Origin: Paraburkholderia ginsengiterrae
GTDB taxonomy: Bacteria > Pseudomonadota > Gammaproteobacteria > Burkholderiales > Burkholderiaceae
Length of the DNA stretch: 64,000 nucleotides
Direction of reading: 5' to 3'
NCBI RefSeq assembly: GCF_001645125.1
Contig: NZ_LXKA01000360.1
Location: 186,001 to 250,000 of the forward strand
Position numbers and translations under genes: made by a program. This document shows, in pieces, positions 18,084-24,954 of this stretch. Below the pieces are notes generated by a model. That model worked only from the letters and a program-made list of their open reading frames with translations. It had not been told where the DNA came from and searched no databases. Position 1 is the first letter of the stretch; each line of letters opens with the position of its first letter.

Positions 18084-18986
18084 TCAACCCGCACTACGCA
18101 CCCAGTTGCCCCCATGCGCCGCGGCCTGCGCAGCGGGCGAGGTGGCGAGATAGGCCAGCGCCTGTTCAGTGGAGCCCTCGTGGTGCGGCGTATAGCGCGG
18201 GTTGAAATAGCGCAGCGCCGCCGCGATCATTTTCCAGAACGACGGCAGGCAACGGCGCCGCGCCCCGGCACGCCAGCCGAGAATGAAGCCCCGATACTTG
18301 CCGGCGCCGGAATCGCGCTCGTGCATGAAGCGCGCGCCGCGCGTCAGAAAATACAGCAGAAGCATCACGGTCGACAGCATATGGAAGCAGCGTTCGAAGT
18401 ACGTGCCGCCCATATGCCGGAAAATGTCGAACGCTACCGTGCGATGCTCGACTTCTTCTGCGCCGTGCCAGCGCAGCAGGTCGAGCATGGTGGGGTCGGC
18501 GTTAGCCACATCGAGTCCGTCGGCATTGAGCACCCAGTTGCCGAGGTAACCGAAAAAGTGCTCCAGCGCGGCGATGACACCCAGCTGCTGGCGCAGCCAG
18601 AAGCGCGTTTTGCCGATCTTCAGCCCGAAGGGCTGTTCGCCGAGCACTTTGCCAAACAGCCAGTCGAGTTGCCTGGTGAAAGGCTGCGTATCGATGCCGT
18701 GGGCCTTGTAGTAGTGCGTGAGCACACCGCCGTGTGAGCGCGAATGCACCGCTTCCTGGCGGAGAAAGCCCTCCGCATCGTCGCGCAACGCCGGGTTGGT
18801 AATCAGCGGCAGCGCCTTGTTATAGACGCGGCAGAACCATAGTTCGCCGGCGGGGAACAGCAGGTTCAGCACGTTGATGATGTGCGTGCTCGACGGGTCG
18901 CCCGGAATCCACTGGATCGGCGTCTGGCTCCAGTCGAACTTCACGTGGCGTGCCTTGATCTTGTATGGGGTTGAGTCTTGCGTCAT
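18084..18986 (-). CDS. Predicted metal-dependent hydrolase (PF10118 type)
   Basis: 300 residues, cytoplasmic, of the poorly characterised metal-dependent hydrolase family with ferritin-like helical pattern. Conserved acidic/His clusters are visible: FPAGELWFCRVYNKALP, RQEAVHSRSHGG, AALEHFFGYLG and WHGAEEVEHRTVAFDI, which together suggest a di-metal site of four helices. No biochemical role is established for the family to my knowledge. It is the distal gene of the M24-hydrolase/SDR operon on the minus strand, 64 bp downstream of the fusion gene, and ends convergent with the PLD gene. Confidence 0.88.
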   Translation of the reverse strand: MTQDSTPYKIKARHVKFDWSQTPIQWIPGDPSSTHIINVLNLLFPAGELWFCRVYNKALPLITNPALRDDAEGFLRQEAVHSRSHGGVLTHYYKAHGIDTQPFTRQLDWLFGKVLGEQPFGLKIGKTRFWLRQQLGVIAALEHFFGYLGNWVLNADGLDVANADPTMLDLLRWHGAEEVEHRTVAFDIFRHMGGTYFERCFHMLSTVMLLLYFLTRGARFMHERDSGAGKYRGFILGWRAGARRRCLPSFWKMIAAALRYFNPRYTPHHEGSTEQALAYLATSPAAQAAAHGGNWVRSAG

Positions 18987-19050
18987 AACGGTCTCCGGCG
19001 TCCGGGCGGTGGGGTCAATGCGGCTCGCTCAGTGCGTGCTCAACGCAGGC

Positions 19051-20901
19051 TCAGTGCGGGATCATGCTGATGCGAGCGATCACGCGGCCCAGCCAGGGCA
19101 TGTAGCGCGAGATAAACCGCATGGAATGCGCCTCGACGCCGATGGCAACGACAGGCTTGTTCTGCAATACCGCGCGCAGCGCGGCTTTCGCTACCGTCTC
19201 CGGTTGCAGGCCGCGCATTTGATAAAGCCTGGTGGCTTTCTGGCGCATGCGATCCTGGTCCTGCGCGCTGGCGCCGACGTACTGCGTGGCCGCCATGATT
19301 CCCGTCTCGGCGAACCCGGGGCAGATTGCGCTGACACCGATCCCTCGACCGGCGAGTTCTCCGCGCATGCACTCGCTGAGCATCAGCACGGCGGCTTTGG
19401 TGGTCGCGTAGGCGGGCAGGTCGCGCGAAGGGGCGAAGGCCGCGGCTGACGCCGTGTTGATGATGTGACCGCCATTGCCGCGCTTGACCATCTGTTGGGC
19501 GAACAGGCGTGAGCCGTGAATCACGCCCCACAGGTTGACGTGAAGGATGCGTTCCCAGTCGCGCGCCGATGTATCGAGCACGCCGCCCGCCATGCCGATG
19601 CCCGCGTTGTTGACCACGATGTCCGCGCCGCCGAGTTCGGTGCCGACCCAGCCGGCCAGCGCTTCCATCTGCTCGGCATTGCCGACGTCGGTCTTGCGCG
19701 CATACGCCTGCTGGCCTAACAACCGGACCAGTGTCGCGGTACGCTCGGCGGCGGCGGAGTCGATATCGACCGCCACCACCGCCGCGCCCTGTCTGGCGAA
19801 TTCCAGTGCAATGCATCGTCCGATGCCGCTGCCCGCGCCGGTCACGACCGCGAGCTTGCCGCTGAGGGGTTTGCGTTCCGAGTGCATGCGGGCGCGTTGC
19901 AGCGTCTCAGGTTCGTCGCCGCCTTCGGTGTGCTCGACCAGTTCGTGCACCATCCGGGCCATCTGCTCGGGGTGGGTGAGGGGTACCCAGTGGCGTGCGG
20001 TCAGTTCACGGCGCCAGTACCTCGGCACCCATCGGGAGAGGTCTTCGGAGAGCGCCGGGCTGACGTATTTGTCGAGCGTCGGCACGATCACCTGGACCGG
20101 CGCATGCGCGTAACGCCTGCGCGGCGTGAACAGGCAGCGGATGAAATTGGCGCGGTACAGGGATACGCCGCGCACGCCGTCGCGCGTTTGCGTCGGACGA
20201 GGCATGAGGTGGGTCTTTTCCACGCGACGCAGCACACGCGGCCACGCGCGGCCGAGCCATAGGCGCCAGGTCAATCCCGGCAGCAACGGCAGGTGGAACA
20301 TCAGCACGTACCAGGAGCGCACCAGCTGGCCCAATAGCTTGCCGATCGAGCGCGGCGTGGGGCGCATCAACCGCGCCCGTATCCAGTAAGCGACATGGTC
20401 GAGGCACGGCCCCGAGCACGACGTGTACGAAGCAATGCGCCCACGCAGACGCTCGTCGGTGACGAACTCCCATCCCTGGATCGAACCCCAGTCGTGCGCC
20501 ACCAGATGAACGGCGCGATCGGGGCTCACGGCATTGATCACGGCGATGAAATCGTCGGTCAGTTTTCCTAAGCGATAGGCGTTCATGCGGGTGGGGGCAG
20601 TGGATTGCCCTGCGCCGCGGACATCGTAGGCCACCACGTGGAAATCGTGTGCCAGCAAACCCGCCAGGGCGTCCCAGACTTCGCTGTTGTCGGGGTAGCC
20701 ATGCACGAGCATCACCGTCGGTCGCGTGGGGTCGCCCCATGCTCTGGCGGCGAGCGTCACGTCGCCCGAGTGCACCTTGAAGTCGGTGCGCCGCATGGCG
20801 GGCGGCGCATCGAACGATGCCTCGGGTTGTGCCTCGGGTTGTACCTCGTCTTGCGAGGACGGTACGGGTTCGGTCAAAAGGTCCATGCGCGCCCCCGTCA
20901 T
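19051..20901 (-). CDS. Alpha/beta hydrolase - short-chain dehydrogenase fusion (EphD-like)
   Basis: 616-residue two-domain protein. Residues about 40-325 form an alpha/beta hydrolase of the epoxide hydrolase/haloalkane dehalogenase group: oxyanion motif HGYPDN, nucleophile Asp in VAHDWGS, and catalytic His near ARHWVPLTHPEQ. Residues about 345-616 form a classical SDR: TGAGSGIG cofactor motif, NNAG, and YxxxK in PAYATTKAA. The same order occurs in mycobacterial EphD. The start at 20901 lies in an ATGA overlap with the M24 gene; an internal ATG at 20886 is possible. Substrate unknown, but a hydrolase and oxidoreductase acting in sequence on a lipophilic compound is plausible. Confidence 0.9.
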   Translation of the reverse strand: MTGARMDLLTEPVPSSQDEVQPEAQPEASFDAPPAMRRTDFKVHSGDVTLAARAWGDPTRPTVMLVHGYPDNSEVWDALAGLLAHDFHVVAYDVRGAGQSTAPTRMNAYRLGKLTDDFIAVINAVSPDRAVHLVAHDWGSIQGWEFVTDERLRGRIASYTSCSGPCLDHVAYWIRARLMRPTPRSIGKLLGQLVRSWYVLMFHLPLLPGLTWRLWLGRAWPRVLRRVEKTHLMPRPTQTRDGVRGVSLYRANFIRCLFTPRRRYAHAPVQVIVPTLDKYVSPALSEDLSRWVPRYWRRELTARHWVPLTHPEQMARMVHELVEHTEGGDEPETLQRARMHSERKPLSGKLAVVTGAGSGIGRCIALEFARQGAAVVAVDIDSAAAERTATLVRLLGQQAYARKTDVGNAEQMEALAGWVGTELGGADIVVNNAGIGMAGGVLDTSARDWERILHVNLWGVIHGSRLFAQQMVKRGNGGHIINTASAAAFAPSRDLPAYATTKAAVLMLSECMRGELAGRGIGVSAICPGFAETGIMAATQYVGASAQDQDRMRQKATRLYQMRGLQPETVAKAALRAVLQNKPVVAIGVEAHSMRFISRYMPWLGRVIARISMIPH

Positions 20902-21770
20902 GCCGCCGCCAACACGCGTCCGCGTTGCGCCCAGCGGCGCACATGCGGCAGATCGTCGTCGAGCCAGTAGGCGTCGTCGTCGGTGATGACCAGCAGCTCT
21001 TCGAACTTGGCGCCCACGCCCTGAAAGCCAAGATGCGGCTCGACGGCCCACAGGCCGGGCGTCGGCGCATGATCGGAGCGGCGATCGATCGACCACAACG
21101 GCGACCAGCCTTCCTTGCGGCCCGCGCTCACCTGGTCGAGGACCAGATTGCGCGTGGCGTTCAGGCCAAAACGCGCCACGAAGCGCGGCTTGGCGGGGTT
21201 GTGCAGCTTCGCGACACGATGCGCGAGCACCTTGAACGGATAGGCTTTGTGACGCGGCTCCACGCCCTGTTTCCTGCACAACTGGTCGACCGCGCGCGCC
21301 ACGTCGGCCAGCGTGTGCCGTTGCTTCACCATGCTGACGATCAGTTCGCGGTGTTCGGCGAGGTCGTCTTTCAGCTGCTCGAGAATCGGATTCGTGCCGA
21401 CACAGGTCGCGTAGCCGACATCGGCGATCACTCCATTCAGCACGGGCGCCACGTCGAGAATGACCGGCATGTCTGCTTCCAGGCGGCGCGAACCTGGGAA
21501 GAAGGCCAGGTTGAAGCCGGCCATGTGCGAGAGCCCGGAAAACCCTTCGAAGGCGGTACGGTCGCCAAACCAGGCGAAGGGTTTGTGCAGCCAGTCGCGC
21601 ACGCCGTGATCCTGCAGCCACTCGGTCAACAGGCGGGCGGCGTCTTTCTCCGTCATACCCGGCCGCAGCATCTCGCCGACGCTCTCGACGCAGTGGTAGG
21701 CCAGTTGCTGAACTTCACGGAATTGCCCCAATTCGTCCACGTTGACGTGTGGAATGGCCTTCTCACCCAT
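20898..21770 (-). CDS. M24-family metallopeptidase (Xaa-Pro aminopeptidase-like)
   Basis: 290 residues with the pita-bread fold. The five metal ligands appear as D (VILDVAPV) and D (VIADVGYA), H (LAHRVAKLH), E (WAVEPHLGF) and E (KFEELLVI). It lacks the N-terminal domain of full aminopeptidase P, so it may be a peptidase or a creatinase-type hydrolase. ATG at 21770 is preceded by GGGAGG and is preferred to an upstream in-frame start at 21824. First gene of a three-gene minus-strand operon, with an inverted repeat about 63-82 bp upstream. Confidence 0.9.
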   Translation of the reverse strand: MGEKAIPHVNVDELGQFREVQQLAYHCVESVGEMLRPGMTEKDAARLLTEWLQDHGVRDWLHKPFAWFGDRTAFEGFSGLSHMAGFNLAFFPGSRRLEADMPVILDVAPVLNGVIADVGYATCVGTNPILEQLKDDLAEHRELIVSMVKQRHTLADVARAVDQLCRKQGVEPRHKAYPFKVLAHRVAKLHNPAKPRFVARFGLNATRNLVLDQVSAGRKEGWSPLWSIDRRSDHAPTPGLWAVEPHLGFQGVGAKFEELLVITDDDAYWLDDDLPHVRRWAQRGRVLAAA

Positions 21771-21832
21771 ACTGCCTCCCAATATCCTGTCCGGCGGACG
21801 TGCGGCGGCCCGCCATGATGACATTTTTTATT

Positions 21833-21852
21833 GTTACATTGAATGATGTAAC
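21833..21852. promoter_or_regulatory. Inverted-repeat operator upstream of the M24 operon
   Basis: GTTACAT-N6-ATGTAAC, perfect 7-bp arms, in an AT-rich stretch that breaks the GC-rich background. It lies 63-82 bp before the M24 start, where the promoter should be. This arm/spacer form is typical of TetR-family operators. No regulator gene is adjacent. Confidence 0.6.
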
Positions 21853-22017
21853 GATTGGATGCTACACGATGAGAAAGACCAGTCCACTGGTTGTTTCCCT
21901 GGTGGGGTGGGCGAGAATGCGCGGGCGTTAAGACGCGCGTTGCCGGAGAACGGGCGTCGTAGCGCGCAATGGGATCGTGTGAATGCCGGGAGGCCGATTT
22001 CCCGTGGGCGGCTGGGC

Positions 22018-22206
22018 TCAGCCGGTCAGTTCGGAGAGCAGGCTGGCGAGGCGGGCAATGCGCTTGCGGTACAGGGGAGCTTGCGGGGAATCTTCCAGAT
22101 GCTTGACGCGATCGCGCCAGTAGGTCGGCGGAAACGGCTTTTGTTGCGCGAGGGCGATCACGCGTTCCAGATGGACAAGCTCGCGTTCGAAAATGGCGTG
22201 GTGCAT
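22018..22206 (-). CDS. Small hypothetical protein
   Basis: 62-residue basic, helical protein (HHAIFERELVHLERVIALAQ, then RDRVKHLEDSPQAPLYRKRI, then RLASLLSELTG). It has the heptad-like pattern of a small cytoplasmic helical hairpin. GGGGA lies about 10 bp before the ATG. Proteins of this size and style are common as conserved hypotheticals in Burkholderiaceae, but I cannot name a family. It stands alone between the M24 operon and a long non-coding stretch. Confidence 0.5.
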   Translation of the reverse strand: MHHAIFERELVHLERVIALAQQKPFPPTYWRDRVKHLEDSPQAPLYRKRIARLASLLSELTG

Positions 22207-22801
22207 CGTTTCAATTCCCCGGAGATGGCCGTGCGGCCCATTGGCGAAGGCCAGGTCGTCGCTGCCTCCCTGCGCGAGAGGCGACGACGGCCGAGCCTGC
22301 AGCGGTCAGCCTGGTACATAGCCAGACCAATCTCGCCAAGCCGGTGTCGAACAACGCAGCGATCTTCTCTACGGAAGAATTCAGCCGCCACGTGTCGGCA
22401 CACGACAGTCACTACGACTACAACAACAGCACAGCCCCTCTCGGTCTGCTACCACCAACGCAGTATCGCTGGTGTCGATCGGCGCTTCGTCTCTGGTTCG
22501 TATAACTAATCGAACGGCCGCGATCATTAACGGCGGCCCACGGGCATCGTTGCCGGTGATCCGGAAACAAACGCAACGTTACCGGACATCGATGTTTCGA
22601 ACTCTTTGCGGCGCGCGATCTTTTTTTGGTCTCTCAGGCTCCCCGGATGATCGGTCGGGTTCATTACTCGATTCGGGCATTGCTACCGCCTGTCCAGACT
22701 TTTTCCCAGGCGATGAGCAATACCTACTAAACAGAGCAATAGTCATGCCAATTCGAGATAACGCGCGGGGCGGGGATCCTTGAATATTTACGGCATCGGA
22801 A
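22207..22801. other. Long region without a supported gene
   Basis: About 600 bp with lower GC than its neighbours and no ORF with a recognisable protein. It may be the remnant of a deleted gene that the palindromes at 22802-22889 once controlled. I see no RNA gene. Confidence 0.5.
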
Positions 22802-22817
22802 TGGACGATATCGTCCA
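22802..22817. promoter_or_regulatory. Palindromic operator copy 1
   Basis: TGGACGATATCGTCCA, a perfect 16-bp palindrome. First of three sites of the form TGGAC-N6-GTCCA. Its centre is 32 bp from copy 2, about three helical turns. Confidence 0.7.
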
Positions 22818-22833
22818 CATTTTTCTAAAAAAA

Positions 22834-22849
22834 TGGACGTTATTGTCCA
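22834..22849. promoter_or_regulatory. Palindromic operator copy 2
   Basis: TGGACGTTATTGTCCA: both outer 5-bp arms identical to copy 1, two inner base pairs broken. Confidence 0.7.
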
Positions 22850-22873
22850 CATGGCCGTATCTCGCATATTGAA

Positions 22874-22889
22874 TGGGCGCTTCCGTCCA
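22874..22889. promoter_or_regulatory. Degenerate palindromic operator copy 3
   Basis: TGGGCGCTTCCGTCCA: same 16-bp frame with one arm mismatch (TGGGC for TGGAC). Centre 40 bp from copy 2. Confidence 0.45.
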
Positions 22890-23002
22890 CAAGGGGAACG
22901 CGTTCGACCAGGAAGCAGGGGAAATGCCAGGTGGGGAGGGTGGCGGGACCATCCGGCGCGGCGAGCGGGCGCCGGATGTAGAGCAGGAGTGAAGCGGGGC
23001 GG

Positions 23003-23728
23003 TTACGACTGGAGACTGACCTTGCTGTAAGTCAGCCGGCTGGGGCGAACCTTCATGCGCACCAGTGATACGAGGAAGCTGAACCCGGCCTGATTCGGAT
23101 CGATCACCGGCACAAAGCCGCCCAGCGCCTCGGTGAGCAACGTCGAGACGCGGCTTGCAACGTCCACGAAACCGGTGCACCCGAGCAGAATGGCTTGCGC
23201 GCCGTCCTCCTTGATTGCCTTGAGCGCCGCTTCGAACGTGCGGACAATCACGGTGTCGATGTCGCTGAGCTGCGAGACAGGGCAATCGATCGCACGGATC
23301 GACGCGAACGTGTCCTCGATGCCATAAGTCTGCGGATGGCCACGTTGCATCGCGAGGGTGCTCTGCAGGATCGTGATGATCGAGAACCGCTGGCTGAGCG
23401 CGAGGGCCGTGAACGCCGCCGCCGGAAAACCGCCGATGATCGGAATGTCGATCACCTCACGCGCGGCTTCAACGCCGCACATATCGAAGTCGGTCAGCCA
23501 GATGCCGTCGAACCCGTCGTTGGCAATCGCCTGCGCCAGTTCGACCACCGGCATGCCGTTCTGCAGCCAGTTAGTGCGGTTTTCGATATCGGCGTGCCCT
23601 TGCGTGATATTGCGAATCTCGACCTGCACGTCCGGCGGCACCACCGGCGCGACCGCCTTCAGGATGCGGTCGTTGTATTGCGATGTGTTGACGGGCACCA
23701 GCACACAGATGCGAAGCGGGGCGCTCAA
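23003..23728 (-). CDS. Asp/Glu/hydantoin racemase-family protein
   Basis: 241 residues. The two catalytic cysteines expected of cofactor-independent racemases are present: C84 in FDMCGVEAAR and C184 in ILLGCTGFVDVA. N-terminal ICVLVPVNTSQYND is the usual substrate-pocket start. TTG start at 23728 overlaps the stop of the DUF917 gene (TTGA), with GGGAG upstream; the longer reading upstream is rejected because it runs through that gene. DUF917 proteins and hydantoin racemases commonly occur together in hydantoin or related amide metabolism, which is the likely pathway. Confidence 0.9.
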   Translation of the reverse strand: MSAPLRICVLVPVNTSQYNDRILKAVAPVVPPDVQVEIRNITQGHADIENRTNWLQNGMPVVELAQAIANDGFDGIWLTDFDMCGVEAAREVIDIPIIGGFPAAAFTALALSQRFSIITILQSTLAMQRGHPQTYGIEDTFASIRAIDCPVSQLSDIDTVIVRTFEAALKAIKEDGAQAILLGCTGFVDVASRVSTLLTEALGGFVPVIDPNQAGFSFLVSLVRMKVRPSRLTYSKVSLQS

Positions 23729-24951
23729 GATGCGTCTCCCTTGTGCATGGACTGAAGCGAATGGAGTGACTCCAGCGGCACATACGGCCCGAGATAGCCG
23801 AGCGAGTTCAGCAGTTGCATGAAGCTGTCCAGGTTCAGACCGGGCTTGCGCAATTCGGCTTCGGCACGCCACGCAATCAGTGTCACCGGGCGTTTGCCGA
23901 TCGCCGGATTGAGCGTTCCGTCGGCTTGCACCAGATCTCCGTTACTGAAGATCGACTGGCCCTCGCCACCCACGTAGTACGCGACGCTGTCCGGCGACAA
24001 CACGATCGGCTGCGGGCGCTCGCTGTCCCACGCAAGCAGCGACTCGTTCTGGTACATCACCGTGTAGGTGTGTTGGCCGGCCTGAATGCGAACCTTGCCG
24101 AGGTCGAAACCGCCGCTCGTATCGACTTCGGCCGAGACCAGTTCGCCGGGCTCCGAAATCGCCCGCGCGGCCAGCCCGCAGTGCTCGGCCAGATAGCCGA
24201 TCATCTGCCGGGCGCTGCCGATCCGCCCGGCCTGCACCGCACGCCCGAGCTCGAGCGCGCGCGTCAGCGTGCCGCGAATCGGCGTGGCGCGCCCGATGTC
24301 GGAGGGTTGCATGACCCACATCGCGAGGCCGCCGAACTGGCCGAACTCGGGATCGGCGACGACCGGCCGCATCATCTGCTCGACGATCGCCGACACGTCG
24401 CGTTGATGCGTCGTGCCGCCTTGATTGCCCACGCGCGGCGTCACGTCGAGTTCGACGCACAATCCGCCCTGGCTCACGAGGAACGCCGGGCGCGGATCGA
24501 TCTCCGCGGCCGCGAAGGTGAGCATCGGCAGCGAGGGCACGGCGCGACCGGCGCCATCCGCGTCAATGACCGCGAGGCCGAGCTTCGCCGCCACGAGCAC
24601 CGCCACGGTGAAGCCCAGCGCGCCGCTTTCCGGCGGCATCACATAGGCAAGCCGGGTGGGCTTCAGATCGAGCCGGTCCTGCCCGTTCTTCGCGGCCGTC
24701 ACGGGACCAAGCGGGTAGGTGGCTGTATTGATCGCTTCAGGCGCGCCGAGGTAGGCGACCATGACCGCCGCGCCTTCGGTGGCTTCTTCGACCGACACGA
24801 CCTTGACCGTGTCGGTCGGATAGTAGTCGCCGGCTACAAAATGCGCGGCCAGATGCCGCGCGGATTCGATCGTGCCCCCGCCGCCGCTGCCAAAGAACGC
24901 TGCGCCCAGCAGCAGCGGTTCCAGATCTTCCCGGTGTAACTCATAGGCCAT
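23725..24951 (-). CDS. DUF917 family protein (hydantoinase-associated)
   Basis: 408 residues of the DUF917/S-methyl-thiohydantoin desulfurase-like family. Diagnostic glycine-rich N-terminal motif FFGSGGGGTIESA (about 20-32), VMVAYLGAPEAIN, and the PPESGALGF region are visible. Cytoplasmic, no signal. Members are found next to hydantoinase HyuA and racemase genes, but their reaction is poorly established. It starts 3 bp after the stop of the sigma-54 activator, so the three genes form one operon read activator, DUF917, racemase. Confidence 0.9.
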   Translation of the reverse strand: MAYELHREDLEPLLLGAAFFGSGGGGTIESARHLAAHFVAGDYYPTDTVKVVSVEEATEGAAVMVAYLGAPEAINTATYPLGPVTAAKNGQDRLDLKPTRLAYVMPPESGALGFTVAVLVAAKLGLAVIDADGAGRAVPSLPMLTFAAAEIDPRPAFLVSQGGLCVELDVTPRVGNQGGTTHQRDVSAIVEQMMRPVVADPEFGQFGGLAMWVMQPSDIGRATPIRGTLTRALELGRAVQAGRIGSARQMIGYLAEHCGLAARAISEPGELVSAEVDTSGGFDLGKVRIQAGQHTYTVMYQNESLLAWDSERPQPIVLSPDSVAYYVGGEGQSIFSNGDLVQADGTLNPAIGKRPVTLIAWRAEAELRKPGLNLDSFMQLLNSLGYLGPYVPLESLHSLQSMHKGDAS

Positions 24952-24954
24952 TTG

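Noticed and set aside
20902-21621. N-terminal extension of the hydrolase-SDR fusion to 856 residues
   Set aside because: The extra 240 codons are the M24 peptidase gene read in another frame. The ATGA overlap at 20898-20901 gives the proper start.
22914-22929. Sigma-54-like element TGGCATTTCCCCTGCT on the minus strand
   Set aside because: GG and GC spacing is right, but transcription would run into the palindromes and a gene-less region, and the internal matches are poor. Probably chance.
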